From Natronospira sp. (lineage in GTDB: Bacteria; Pseudomonadota; Gammaproteobacteria; Natronospirales; Natronospiraceae), in assembly GCA_003558125.1 (NCBI GenBank), contig PWMQ01000082.1, positions 1 to 33,940 of the forward strand: a DNA stretch of 33,940 nt, read 5' to 3'. This document shows, piece after piece, positions 25,421 through 33,505 of this stretch (positions are counted from its first letter, which is position 1; each line of letters opens with the position of its first letter). The notes below the pieces were generated by a model. That model ran no database searches, was not told where the DNA came from, and saw nothing but the letters and a program-made list of their open reading frames with translations. Made by a program: the position numbers and the translations under genes.

Positions 25421-26227
25421 TCAATCGGCTACTTTCCATTGACTCGCCGGGCTGAAGCCTGAGAGCGGTGGCGCTGATTGCAGCTCAATCAAGCGGCCAT
25501 GCCTGAATCGGGCACGCATGACCCGCTGCGATGCCTCGGTTCGAATTCGGAAGCGTAGCGTGTCGCCATCAAGTCGCACATCACGCAGATCCGTGATTAG
25601 GCCATCAAGTTCTGCCTCGCCCCACACTCGCTGGTAGTTCTGCTCCAGCCGCAGTTTGATCTCTTTTCCCTGCCTGCTTGCCCGCCATTCACCGGCAACG
25701 GCGGCCGGAACCCGCCAGAAGTAGATTTTTCGCTGATTGACTGCCCGATAGTCGTCAGCCTGCCAGCGTCCCATGTCGAATTCGTGGGAGACGATCCGGG
25801 TTCCGCTCGGCAGGGACAGCAGGCTGGGCTTCAGGCGTTGATTGAGCTCGGGGAGGAGATAAAGGGTGATGATGTCGGCGCCAGAGAGATCGGCTTCAAA
25901 CAGATCGCCTTGCTCGAATTGGACGGCTTCTCCGACACCGGCGGCTTCGGCACGCTGACGGGATAGTTTGACCAATTGCCCGTCGATCTCGATGCCCCGG
26001 CCTTCGGCACCGAATTCCACGGCGGCCATGATGGGAATGCGACCATCTCCGGAGCCCAGATCCAGCACCCGATCACCGGGGGCGGTGTCCGCGACTTCCA
26101 GCATGGCGCGCACGACCGGTTCGGGCGTCTGGATGAAACCCACATCGGGCCTCGTCTCGGCCTGGCAGGGTGCCGCCAGGCCCGGCAGAAGCAGTGAGAA
26201 GAGTGTGGGAAGGAGCGATCGACGCAT
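25421..26227 (-). CDS. exported SAM-dependent methyltransferase-like protein
   Basis: I chose the ATG at 26227, which begins a signal peptide (MRRSLLPTLFSLLLPG, cleavage near CQA); an ATG at 26254 would add nine residues with two acidic ones ahead of it. Neither has a strong ribosome site. The 268-residue product carries the Rossmann methyltransferase motif I VLDLGSGDGRIPI, an acidic motif II end GIEID, and LPELNQRLKP. A periplasmic location is unusual for this fold because SAM is cytoplasmic, yet exported members of this family occur in proteobacteria. The C-terminal ~90 residues (from about WRASRQGKEIKLRL) form a separate beta-rich region. The target is unknown. It converges with the protease gene and is divergent from the FHA-kinase pair. 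Confidence 0.75.
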   Translation of the reverse strand: MRRSLLPTLFSLLLPGLAAPCQAETRPDVGFIQTPEPVVRAMLEVADTAPGDRVLDLGSGDGRIPIMAAVEFGAEGRGIEIDGQLVKLSRQRAEAAGVGEAVQFEQGDLFEADLSGADIITLYLLPELNQRLKPSLLSLPSGTRIVSHEFDMGRWQADDYRAVNQRKIYFWRVPAAVAGEWRASRQGKEIKLRLEQNYQRVWGEAELDGLITDLRDVRLDGDTLRFRIRTEASQRVMRARFRHGRLIELQSAPPLSGFSPASQWKVAD

Positions 26228-26396
26228 TCCGTCATGATCAACGGCAACTGTCATCCGTGCAAGGGGTTTCTGATACCCCGTCGGAGCCTGCTATCCTATG
26301 TGGAGTAGTGCAATTGCCGAGTAGCGGGGCTGGGGAAGGGACGGCCGGCAACCGTGCCGGTCGCGTACACGTATCTTTTTGCAGGGGAGACAGACG
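26228..26396. other. divergent intergenic region, methyltransferase and FHA-kinase genes
   Basis: This 169-base gap contains two short inverted repeats: GGGGT/ACCCC at 26263-26279 (7-base loop) and CCGGCA/TGCCGG at 26345-26360 (4-base loop). The second would lie in the FHA leader. GGGGAG stands 7 bases before the FHA GTG start. A TATCCT near 26294 is a possible plus-strand -10, but its -35 is poor. No gene is seen. Confidence 0.35.
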
Positions 26397-26942
26397 GTGA
26401 CCGACAAACGTGCCGGTACCGAGGGAACGAGGCGTCTCAGGGAGCAAGGCCCCCAAGGGACAGTCTTCATTTCCCCCGATGAGCTTCCAGAGATGGACGA
26501 GGCCGCGGATAAGGCGGCGGTGAGTCCTGATTCTCCGGCCTTGCTGGGGCTCAGCCCGCCGTTCGTGGATCAATGGTTTCAGCTTCAGGCGGAACGTACC
26601 CAAATCGGGCGCAAGGCCCATAATGACCTGGTCCTGGAAGAGCCCAGTGTGTCTTTCGAACATGCCCGGATTGTTCGCTCTGGTGGCGATTGGCGTGTGG
26701 TCAATCTTCTCTCCACCAATGGCACCTTCGTCAACGGTGAACGGATTCACCAGTCCGCGCTCAAGCATGGAGATCGCCTGGCCTTTGGTAATGCCGCATT
26801 CCTCTTTGCCACCAGTGAGCAGGTGGATACCACTGGCCAGTCATTCCGACCCGCCAAGAGCAGCCGGCGTCAGAAGATGATCGCGACGGGCCTCGCCTTG
26901 CTGGGTATTGCGGTGATTGTCGCAGCCCTGCTGCTTCGCTAA
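26397..26942 (+). CDS. FHA-domain protein with C-terminal membrane anchor
   Basis: I chose the GTG at 26397 because GGGGAG precedes it by 7 bases; the TTG at 26379 lacks a site. The 181-residue protein has an FHA domain (about 60-145) with the phosphothreonine-binding signature: IGRKAHNDLVL, then SVSFEHARI and LSTNGTFVNGERI. A C-terminal hydrophobic segment (about 160-180) would anchor it with the FHA domain in the cytoplasm. The N-terminal tail contains a single QGTVFISPDE stretch that resembles a kinase-target threonine of FHA partners such as GarA, although that is inference. The kinase gene starts 7 bases after its stop, so the FHA domain very likely reads phosphothreonine made by that kinase. 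Confidence 0.85.
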   Translation: MTDKRAGTEGTRRLREQGPQGTVFISPDELPEMDEAADKAAVSPDSPALLGLSPPFVDQWFQLQAERTQIGRKAHNDLVLEEPSVSFEHARIVRSGGDWRVVNLLSTNGTFVNGERIHQSALKHGDRLAFGNAAFLFATSEQVDTTGQSFRPAKSSRRQKMIATGLALLGIAVIVAALLLR

Positions 26943-26949
26943 AGCTGAC

Positions 26950-28611
26950 ATGGCATCGAAGTTGGGACGATACGAGCTGGGGCCGGAAATTGGTCGTGGC
27001 AGTATGGCCGTGGTCTACCGTGCTTTTGATGAGCGCCTTCAGCGCCCCGTGGCGTTGAAAATGCTCAAGGAAGAATACGCTTCCAGCGATCGCTATCGAA
27101 GAGAGTTCCTGTCCGAAGCCCATGCCGCCGGCAGACTTTCCCATGCCGGTATTGTGACCATCCATGATGTGGGTGAATCCGGGGGCAAGCCCTTCATGAC
27201 CATGGAGCTGTTGCAGGGGGAGACCCTGCAGCAGCGGGTGGAGAGAGAGGGTCCCTTGCCGGTCAGTCATCTGCTGGACATTGGTGTGCAACTGGCCGAA
27301 GCCCTGGACTATGCCCATCGAAACGGTGTAATCCACCGGGATGTCAAAGCAGACAATGTCATGATTCTGGACGACGACAGCCGGGTAAAGCTGGCCGACT
27401 TTGGCATCGCCCGACTGCGTCAGGCAGGCGGCCAGGCCGCAATGGACGAGGGCGAAGTGGTGGGCACGCCCAATTACATGGCACCCGAGCAGGTTCGAGG
27501 TGAGGCCGTCGATGGGCGCAGTGATCTCTATTCCCTTGGCGTTCTGCTGTACCGCCTTTCCAGCGGTAGACTGCCTTTTGCCCGGCGTACCACTCGCGCC
27601 ACACTGGAAGCCATCCTCAAGGGCAAGTCCGCCCGCTTGCGCCCAGGGGATCCGGAAACCCCGGCCGCGCTGGTGAGTATCATCACCACCCTGATGTCTC
27701 GTCTGCCATCCGATCGCTATCAATCCGGTGCCGAACTGGCCGCGGATTTGCGCGACATCCAGGCCGAGTTGATGTCCCGGCCGGGTCGTCGCTGGCGTAT
27801 TCCGCTCAGCGTCCGCTGGCCGGTTGCGCTGGGCTTGTCCGTGGCCTTGACCCTGGTCGTTGGCAGTTTTGCGGTGTATCAGCATCAGCGGGCCGCCATG
27901 ACTTCCCTGGTCTTTGAGTATGGGGGCAGCATGGCCGATGTGATCGCGACCGAGTCGGCCGAAGATCTTCTGCTGGGCGATCATATTGCGCTCCAGGCCA
28001 TGGTCAGCGATATGCAGCGCAATCGGCAGATGGCTTACCTGCGCCTTTCCGACCACCGGGGGGAGGTCGTGGCCAGCAGTGAGGAAGGCGAGCTGGGTGA
28101 GTCGGTGGGCGAATTGCAGCGGGGCAAGACTGAGCTTCGGGATGAGGATGGTCGGCGGGTGGCTTTCTACCGGGAAGGGGAAGCCGAGCGTTACCTGTTC
28201 GAAGCCCCCATACTTTTTCGGGACCGGGTCGTGGGTGAGCTGGCGTTGGGAATCTCCGCCCGGCCCCTGGCCAATACGCTGAGGACCAGTGTCATGGCCA
28301 TGGCCGTGCTGATGCTGGCCACGTTGTTAACGGTGCTGTTGGCAGCCTATGTGCTGTCCCGTCGCTTGCGCATTCTGCTCAGGGTGCTGGGCAGTGCCAT
28401 GGATCGCCTGGCTGGCGGGCACCCGGAACACCGAATTCATCTACGCCGTCGTGATGAATTCGGAGAACTCTTTGCCCGTTTCAATCTGATGGCTGAGACG
28501 CTGGAAGCCACGCGTCAGTCGACAAGCGACTCTGATTCGCCAGCGGGACCGCCCGAGGGTGGGCGACAGTCCTTGCAAGGTCGGGAAGATACCCGACGAA
28601 ATCCTCGCTAA
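26950..28611 (+). CDS. membrane Ser/Thr protein kinase with periplasmic sensor and HAMP domain
   Basis: The 553-residue protein starts at ATG 26950, shortly after the FHA stop. Residues about 8-270 form a complete Hanks-type kinase: glycine loop GRGSMAVVY, Lys37, Glu56, HRDVKADN (Asp131), DFG (150-152) and GTPNYMAPE. A membrane segment (about 288-310) and a periplasmic region of roughly 135 residues resembling a small Cache-like sensor (MAYLRLSDHRGEVVASS) follow. Then come a second membrane segment (448-470) and a HAMP-like segment (about 471-523, containing RRRDEFGELFARFNLMAETL). Bacterial kinases often have PASTA or other extracellular domains, but a HAMP segment after the second helix with no output domain is unusual. 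The sensor would signal back to the N-terminal kinase. It forms a unit with the FHA gene. Confidence 0.88.
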   Translation: MASKLGRYELGPEIGRGSMAVVYRAFDERLQRPVALKMLKEEYASSDRYRREFLSEAHAAGRLSHAGIVTIHDVGESGGKPFMTMELLQGETLQQRVEREGPLPVSHLLDIGVQLAEALDYAHRNGVIHRDVKADNVMILDDDSRVKLADFGIARLRQAGGQAAMDEGEVVGTPNYMAPEQVRGEAVDGRSDLYSLGVLLYRLSSGRLPFARRTTRATLEAILKGKSARLRPGDPETPAALVSIITTLMSRLPSDRYQSGAELAADLRDIQAELMSRPGRRWRIPLSVRWPVALGLSVALTLVVGSFAVYQHQRAAMTSLVFEYGGSMADVIATESAEDLLLGDHIALQAMVSDMQRNRQMAYLRLSDHRGEVVASSEEGELGESVGELQRGKTELRDEDGRRVAFYREGEAERYLFEAPILFRDRVVGELALGISARPLANTLRTSVMAMAVLMLATLLTVLLAAYVLSRRLRILLRVLGSAMDRLAGGHPEHRIHLRRRDEFGELFARFNLMAETLEATRQSTSDSDSPAGPPEGGRQSLQGREDTRRNPR

Positions 28612-28623
28612 TCCGTGGGGGTC

Positions 28624-29682
28624 TTAGGGTTCGATGCCTTCCAGGCGATGCTGTAGCTCCACGGCCCGGGCCCGGTAGAGCTGAGCCGGCTCGAAGTCCG
28701 GGTCGATGGCCAGCAGCGTGTCCCAGAGCTCAATGGCTACCTCCAGGTCCTGGTTTCGATACCGAATAACGGCATCCCGGTGTATTTCCGGGACCACCGT
28801 TTCCTTCAGGTTCTCAAGCCCCTGCTGTGCCCCTTCATGGGTCGGCGACAGGGTCAGGGCCTCCCGAAAGGCATCAGCAGCATCAGCCGGCTTCTGATCC
28901 CGGAGGGCACGGCCTTGAGCCCAATGCCATTCCGCCCGAAGCTCATCCAACCAGGCTCGCCAATGGTCGCTTGCAGGATGGTCGCTGGCAGCGGCAATGC
29001 GTGATTCCGCGGCATCCAGTTCTCCCGTATCCAGCGCCGCCTGAATGTGGCCCTGGTGAGCCTGGCCGAGCAGCTCGGCTTCATCCAGGGCCAGGTCGGC
29101 GGCGTCTTCCTGATAGAGCGCCATCACCGCCTGCCAGTCCTCAGCTTCCAGGTATCGATACCCCTGCAGGCTGCGATCCATGCGAGCCGATGCCTGACCC
29201 GGTCCCTCTCGGTAACTGCCGGGAATGCTCAGCTGCTGGCCGACCCGCAGGCGGGAAGGGTCCTGAATATCGTTGTAGCGGGCAAGAATGAAGAACTGCT
29301 GATGGTCACCCAGAAAACGCTGGGCCAGCACCGAGAGTGACTCCCCCGGGCGGACGGAATACTGGAAGCTCTCAGCGCCCAGATATTCCTCGGGATCGGC
29401 CTCAATCTGCCGAAGCAGGTCCTGGGCGATAGGATCATCGGGGTTGTGATCAAGCTGTCGCCGCAGCTTGTCAGCCGCTCTATCGGCCTCGCCCCGCTGC
29501 AACAGCCCCAGAACCCGGGAGGCGCTGAAGTCCTCCGCATCGGTTTCCATTTCTTCCGGCGGCGCGGGGTCGTCCCAGCGGGTCCACTCCGGTGGTTGCG
29601 CGCATGCGGAAAGCAATGCAAGCAGCATGCCCGCAAGAAGGGTAGAGGACAGTGCGCTTTGTCGGGGCAAGAGTCTGGCCAT
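28624..29682 (-). CDS. LysM-domain lipoprotein with TPR-like repeats
   Basis: The frame is open to 29769, but the ATG at 29682 gives a proper lipoprotein signal (basic start, hydrophobic core, LLSAC). The 352-residue product has a helical region, then a LysM domain at about 105-155 (QYSVRPGESLSVLAQRFLGD to LRVGQQLSIPG), and then helical TPR-like repeats to the end (ALYQEDAADL, AADAFREALTLSPTHEGA, AIELWDTLLAIDPDFEPA). LysM domains bind peptidoglycan glycan chains. This is likely a cell-wall-linked lipoprotein acting as a scaffold. It converges with the kinase gene (12 bases between stops), so the two are adjacent but not co-transcribed. Confidence 0.83.
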   Translation of the reverse strand: MARLLPRQSALSSTLLAGMLLALLSACAQPPEWTRWDDPAPPEEMETDAEDFSASRVLGLLQRGEADRAADKLRRQLDHNPDDPIAQDLLRQIEADPEEYLGAESFQYSVRPGESLSVLAQRFLGDHQQFFILARYNDIQDPSRLRVGQQLSIPGSYREGPGQASARMDRSLQGYRYLEAEDWQAVMALYQEDAADLALDEAELLGQAHQGHIQAALDTGELDAAESRIAAASDHPASDHWRAWLDELRAEWHWAQGRALRDQKPADAADAFREALTLSPTHEGAQQGLENLKETVVPEIHRDAVIRYRNQDLEVAIELWDTLLAIDPDFEPAQLYRARAVELQHRLEGIEP

Positions 29683-29774
29683 GGCTGCCGAAGATATCCA
29701 AAGCAGAGGGTCTTCTCCAGTATACGCGTTTGCCGTTTCCAGTGAGCCAGGTGGCCCGCTCCTCGCCACCCGGC

Positions 29775-29788
29775 TTGATCCGGGTCAA
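29775..29788. promoter_or_regulatory. FNR/Anr-type binding site
   Basis: TTGATCCGGGTCAA matches the FNR/Anr consensus TTGAT-N4-ATCAA at 9 of 10 defined positions, with the CCGG centre often seen in Anr-type sites. Its centre is at 29781.5. A GACAAT sequence at 29811-29816 is a 4-of-6 -10 element; if used, transcription would start at 29823, placing the site at exactly -41.5, the classical class II activator position. The leader to the DksA-like ATG at 29856 would be about 33 bases. The 9-base arms CCGGCTTGA and TCAAGCCGG extend the palindrome. Confidence 0.6.
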
Positions 29789-29816
29789 GCCGGATGCTGC
29801 CGATTCGGGCGACAAT
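29789..29816 (+). promoter_or_regulatory. candidate activator-dependent promoter of the dksA-like gene
   Basis: No good -35 hexamer precedes the GACAAT at 29811-29816, as expected of promoters that rely on an activator at -41.5. On the other strand a TATACT at 29719-29724 could drive the LysM gene with a start near 29712. The FNR-like site would then lie near -69.5, so control of both genes by one site is possible but less well supported. Confidence 0.35.
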
Positions 29817-29855
29817 TGGCTGTGGCTTTGTGAAGTAGACAGAGGAGCGAGTGCA

Positions 29856-30224
29856 ATGGTGAATGCAGACCACTTCAAGCGCCGGTTGACGGAACGGAGA
29901 GAGGCCCTTCTGAAGGATATTCGCCGCCATCTGGAAGAAGACTCCGCCGCGCGGCAATCCGCCGGCCTGAGAGAAGTCATGGACACCAAGGATGGCTCTT
30001 TCCAGGAGGCCACGGCCACGATCCGCCAGGCCGGCTTGATGCTTGAGGCTGAAGAGCTGGAGGATATTCAGGCAGCACTTGGACGGCTGGACCGGGGCCA
30101 TTATGGTGTCTGCATTGTCTGTGAAGAGCCGATTCCCGAAAAACGCCTGGAAGCCTGGCCCACTGCCAAGCGGTGTCGGCCCTGCCAGGAGGAGCGGGAA
30201 GCGGAAAAAGCACGCGGTCGCTGA
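29856..30224 (+). CDS. DksA/TraR-family zinc-finger protein
   Basis: Of several in-frame starts, the ATG at 29856 follows GAGGAG at a spacing of 8 and gives a family-sized 122-residue protein. It has an N-terminal coiled-coil hairpin, with DTKDGS at residues 43-48 close to the acidic DxxDxA tip of DksA. The C-terminal four-cysteine zinc finger comprises CIVC (86, 89) and CRPC (107, 110). DksA-like proteins insert the coiled coil into the RNA polymerase secondary channel and modulate initiation. The protein is shorter than classical DksA (about 150), so it may be a paralogue. It may be expressed at low oxygen from the FNR-like site upstream. The tpm gene starts 26 bases later. Confidence 0.85.
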   Translation: MVNADHFKRRLTERREALLKDIRRHLEEDSAARQSAGLREVMDTKDGSFQEATATIRQAGLMLEAEELEDIQAALGRLDRGHYGVCIVCEEPIPEKRLEAWPTAKRCRPCQEEREAEKARGR

Positions 30225-30250
30225 ACCACTGATGGGAGGCATGGGCTGAG

Positions 30251-30907
30251 ATGGACCCTGAATTCTGGCGTGAGCGCTGGCACAGCGAGCAGATCGGTTT
30301 CCACGAGGGGCACGTTAATGCTCACCTGCGGCAATTTTGGCAGCACCTTGACGCCCGTCCCGGCGAAAAGGTGCTGGTGCCTCTGTGTGGCAAGGCCCAT
30401 GACCTGGCCTGGCTACGAGACCAGGGTTGTTATGTCATCGGTGTTGAACTGAGTGACCTGGCCTGCGCGGCCTTCTTCGCCGAGCGGGGCATTGAACCGG
30501 CGGAAAGTTCGGGGCAGCGCTTTACCTGCTACCGCCATCGGGATATCGAGCTGTGGTGCGGGGATTTCTTTGACCTGACCGCCGATGATATAGGCCTTGT
30601 GGAGCTGGTCTACGACCGGGCAGCCTTGATTGCCCTGCCGCCTGCAATGCGCCAACGCTATGTGGACCACCTTCAAGCGATCACCGGGCCGGCGACACGC
30701 AGTCTGCTGATCACTCTGGATTATCCCGAGCAGCCGGGCTTTCAGGGCCCGCCCTTCAATGTCAGCGACCAGGAGGTCGAACAGCTCTACTCGGCCAATC
30801 ACGACATCGAGCGAATCCATCACAGCCGCCTGCGCGAGGACGATGGCCTGCGCAAGCGGGGTCTCGAGGGCGGTACCGAGAGTGTTTTCCACTTGCGCAG
30901 GCGTTGA
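30251..30907 (+). CDS. tpm: thiopurine S-methyltransferase
   Basis: The 218-residue protein starts DPEFWRERWHSEQIGFHEG, the characteristic beginning of bacterial TPMTs, and continues with VLVPLCGKAHDLAWLRDQG (SAM-binding motif I of this family), GVELSD, and YDRAALIALPPAMRQRY. Length matches the family. These enzymes methylate sulfur, selenium or tellurium compounds with SAM and have been linked to tellurite and selenite tolerance in bacteria. It follows the DksA-like gene by 26 bases and is probably on the same transcript. It converges with the M50 protease gene, with 7 bases between stops. Confidence 0.9.
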   Translation: MDPEFWRERWHSEQIGFHEGHVNAHLRQFWQHLDARPGEKVLVPLCGKAHDLAWLRDQGCYVIGVELSDLACAAFFAERGIEPAESSGQRFTCYRHRDIELWCGDFFDLTADDIGLVELVYDRAALIALPPAMRQRYVDHLQAITGPATRSLLITLDYPEQPGFQGPPFNVSDQEVEQLYSANHDIERIHHSRLREDDGLRKRGLEGGTESVFHLRRR

Positions 30908-30914
30908 TGTGGCT

Positions 30915-32045
30915 TCAACTGCCGCGTGGACGCGTGGCCAGCTGGACCTCCAGGGCGCGTAGCAGGCGGTTTCGGTCTATCCAGCCGATGACCCGGTCGG
31001 TGTCCATGACCGGCAGTTGATTGAAGCCGGTTTCGGTCATGACAGTCAGCACCTCTTCCACGCCGGTGTCCGGCCGGACGGTGCGCAATCGATCCAGCCC
31101 GGTCATTACTCGACTCACCGGCGTATCCGGCCAGTCCGCTGGCGGGATGCGGCGAATGTCGCTCAGGGTGATCAGACCGTGGATGCTGTCCTGATTGCCC
31201 ACCAGGGCCTCTCGCTCACTCCGGGGCAGGAGGTAATGATCCACCCAGTCGCGGATGCTGGTGGTCGGATCAATGGGATATAACTCAAAATCGGCCAGGT
31301 CCCTGGCCTGGATGCCGACGAGTTGCTGGCGCAGATCGAATTGCTTGCCATGCACATCGGCCATGGTGAGCAGGAACCAGGCGATCAGAATGATCCAGAG
31401 CCCGCCCAGCAGGTTGCCCAGAAACAGGCCATTCCAGAGGCCCACCGCGAACAGACTGTAGGCCACGACACGGCCCCCCATGACTGCCGCTCGAATGCCC
31501 TTGCGGGCATCCCCGGTGAAACGCCAGATGGCGGCGCGGAATACCCGTCCACCATCCAGGGGAAAGCCCGGGATCATGTTGAATACCGCGACCACCAGAT
31601 TGATCACGCCCAGCCAGCCGAAGGCCACCGAGGCGGGCTCCAGAAAGGGGCTGAACAGGAAGGACAGCGCCAGGAAGATTGCCGCCAGCCCGAAACTGAC
31701 CAGGGGGCCGGCGATGGCGATATGAAACTCGTCCTCGGGGTTGTCGCTGTCCTTGCCCAGTTGGGCCATGCCGCCGAAGATGAACAGGGTAATGGCCTTG
31801 ACCGGTATGCCACGGCGAATGGCCACTAGGCTGTGGCCCAGCTCATGGGCCAGGATGGAGGCAAAAAAGGCCAGGGCGGTGAACAGGGCGGTGAGCACCG
31901 CCGTCTGCAGGCGCCACTCCGGATAGTGGTGCATCAGCGTGGTGCTCAATGTCACCAGGATGAGCGCGAATATGACCAGCCAGCTGATGTGCACTTCCAG
32001 GCGAATACCCCGGAAATGCCCCAGCACCATCACGGTCTTGAACAT
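30915..32045 (-). CDS. site-2-type (M50) membrane metalloprotease with two CBS domains
   Basis: The 376-residue protein has about six membrane segments carrying the M50 signature: HELGH at residues 67-71 and the second metal motif NMIPGFPLDGGR with Asp164. The C-terminal part (about 245-372) holds two CBS repeats (VSRVMTGLDRLRTVRPDTGVEEV and a partner), which commonly bind adenine nucleotides. This is the SpoIVFB-like M50-CBS arrangement, in which CBS domains may link intramembrane proteolysis to energy charge. The substrate is unknown. It starts 24 bases after the ACP gene and is the last gene of the E1-beta/E2/ACP cluster, an unexpected partner for central metabolism genes. Confidence 0.9.
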   Translation of the reverse strand: MFKTVMVLGHFRGIRLEVHISWLVIFALILVTLSTTLMHHYPEWRLQTAVLTALFTALAFFASILAHELGHSLVAIRRGIPVKAITLFIFGGMAQLGKDSDNPEDEFHIAIAGPLVSFGLAAIFLALSFLFSPFLEPASVAFGWLGVINLVVAVFNMIPGFPLDGGRVFRAAIWRFTGDARKGIRAAVMGGRVVAYSLFAVGLWNGLFLGNLLGGLWIILIAWFLLTMADVHGKQFDLRQQLVGIQARDLADFELYPIDPTTSIRDWVDHYLLPRSEREALVGNQDSIHGLITLSDIRRIPPADWPDTPVSRVMTGLDRLRTVRPDTGVEEVLTVMTETGFNQLPVMDTDRVIGWIDRNRLLRALEVQLATRPRGS

Positions 32046-32069
32046 GTCAAGTCTCTCTTGTGGATGCGC

Positions 32070-32315
32070 TTATTGGGATTGGCGCTCAATATAGTCCAGC
32101 AGTTCCCCCAGGGTCTGCATGCGGCCGTAATCCCGTTCGGGGATATCCACCTGCAGGCGCTTGTGGATGGCGATCAGCAGGTTCATGACATCCATGGAAT
32201 CCAGATCGTATTCCTCCCGCAGGATTTCCGTGTCCTTTACGCCGGCGGTGTCGATGTCGGGGGCGATATCCGAGAGTTCTTCGAGAATGGCCTGTCTGAG
32301 TGCGTCTCTGTTCAC
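32070..32315 (-). CDS. acyl carrier protein
   Basis: The 81-residue protein is a small acyl carrier protein with the attachment serine at residue 40 in YDLDSMDVMNL, followed by the acidic helix typical of ACPs. The start is GTG at 32315, overlapping the E2 stop by 3 bases, with GGAGG 4 bases before it, so it is translated with E2. It is not an AcpP housekeeping gene by context: no fab genes surround it. The gene position suggests that the acyl group made by the upstream 2-oxoacid dehydrogenase may be handed to this carrier, which is inference. Confidence 0.85.
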   Translation of the reverse strand: MNRDALRQAILEELSDIAPDIDTAGVKDTEILREEYDLDSMDVMNLLIAIHKRLQVDIPERDYGRMQTLGELLDYIERQSQ

Positions 32316-33505
32316 AATCCCTCCGGGTGCTGCAGCCGCTGGTCGATGTCGTTGAGAAAGCGCGCCCCCACATGGCCGTCACAGACCCGGTGATCCGCGG
32401 CCAGGCTGATGTCCACCGTGGCGTGCACGGCCAGGGCGTCGTCGATGGCGACGGGGCGGGGACGGGGCCGGCCAAAGCCGATCATGGCCACCTGGGGCGG
32501 CTGAATCACGCCGATGACCCGGTCCACGCCACGTTCTCCCAGACTGGTCACGGTGGCCGTGCCCTGATTGAACTCGGAGCCGCGCAGACCGCCGCGCCGG
32601 GCACGCTGCACCAGGTCCTGCATGGCGGCGGTGATTTCGCCAAGGCTCATGCGGTCGGCGTGGAGAATGGCGGGGGCCACCAGGCCGCCCCCGCGCAGGT
32701 GGATGGCCAGGCCTAGGTGGATGTCGCTGGATGGCCGGAAGCCATCCGGCCCGTAGTGACCGTTCAGTTCACCGAAACGGGCCAGCGCCAGGGCGGTGGC
32801 GCGGATGAATAGGCCCGCCATCAACAGCCGCTCGGCCGGGGGGCGGTCATGATTCCAGTTCTCCAGCCATTGCTCGGCGGTGTTCAGGTCCACCTGCTGG
32901 CTGAGATAGAAATGGGGAATCTCCCGCTTGGCACGGCTCATGGTGGTGGCAATGGCGCTCCGCATGGCTTCCGGCTCAAAGCCCTGTGATGGTGCGGCGG
33001 CCGTACGGTCGTCGGCTTGGTCCAGATCACGCACCAGGACGGCTCCATTCGGACCGCTGCCTCGGAGCCGGCTAAGCTCCAGGCCCCGCTGCCGGGCCTG
33101 GCGGCGGGCGGCGGGCGAGGCAGCAGGCCGTGACTCATGCCCGGGGCCGGGTCTGGTCGGCTGGGCGGGTTTTCGGGGCAGGTGGCTGTCATCCGGGCCG
33201 GCCCTTTCCGGAGCCGCCTTGCGGGGCCGGGGCGCGGTGGCGGCTTCGGCGGTCTCGCCGGCCGTTTGCTCGTCGCCGTCGATCCGTGCCAGCAGCTCGC
33301 CTACCGGCACTTCGCTGCCTTCCTCCACCAGCAGTTCGCGTACCGTGCCGTCCTCGAAGACCTCGATATCCAGCACCGCCTTGGCGGTTTCCACCGCTGC
33401 CACCACCTGGCCACGCTTGACCCGGTCTCCGGGCCGGATCTTCCAGCGCACCAGCTTGCCGGATTCCATGTCCGCGCCCATGGAGGGCATGCGAAAATCG
33501 CTCAT
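32312..33505 (-). CDS. dihydrolipoamide acyltransferase, E2 of a 2-oxoacid dehydrogenase complex
   Basis: The 397-residue protein has one N-terminal lipoyl domain (residues about 1-78, lipoylated Lys42 in [11 protein letters not shown]), a Pro/Ala-rich linker, a peripheral subunit-binding domain (about 130-165, [20 protein letters not shown]), and the acyltransferase core, ending with the catalytic DHRVCDGH. It transfers the acyl group from lipoate to a thiol acceptor, normally CoA. A single lipoyl domain fits acetoin, branched-chain or small pyruvate complexes as well as pyruvate dehydrogenase, so substrate is uncertain. Its ATG overlaps the E1-beta stop (ATGA), and its stop overlaps the ACP start. 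No E3 gene is visible in the window. Confidence 0.92.
   Translation of the reverse strand: MSDFRMPSMGADMESGKLVRWKIRPGDRVKRGQVVAAVETAKAVLDIEVFEDGTVRELLVEEGSEVPVGELLARIDGDEQTAGETAEAATAPRPRKAAPERAGPDDSHLPRKPAQPTRPGPGHESRPAASPAARRQARQRGLELSRLRGSGPNGAVLVRDLDQADDRTAAAPSQGFEPEAMRSAIATTMSRAKREIPHFYLSQQVDLNTAEQWLENWNHDRPPAERLLMAGLFIRATALALARFGELNGHYGPDGFRPSSDIHLGLAIHLRGGGLVAPAILHADRMSLGEITAAMQDLVQRARRGGLRGSEFNQGTATVTSLGERGVDRVIGVIQPPQVAMIGFGRPRPRPVAIDDALAVHATVDISLAADHRVCDGHVGARFLNDIDQRLQHPEGL

Noticed and set aside
26761-28056. 431-codon minus-strand open frame opposite the kinase gene
   Set aside because: Antisense to an unmistakable Hanks kinase; composition is rich in His, Gln and Gly as expected from the reverse strand of a coding gene.
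29770-29793. The CCGGCTTGA/TCAAGCCGG palindrome as a transcription terminator
   Set aside because: It has no T-run on either side and lies between divergent genes, so an FNR/Anr-type site explains it better.
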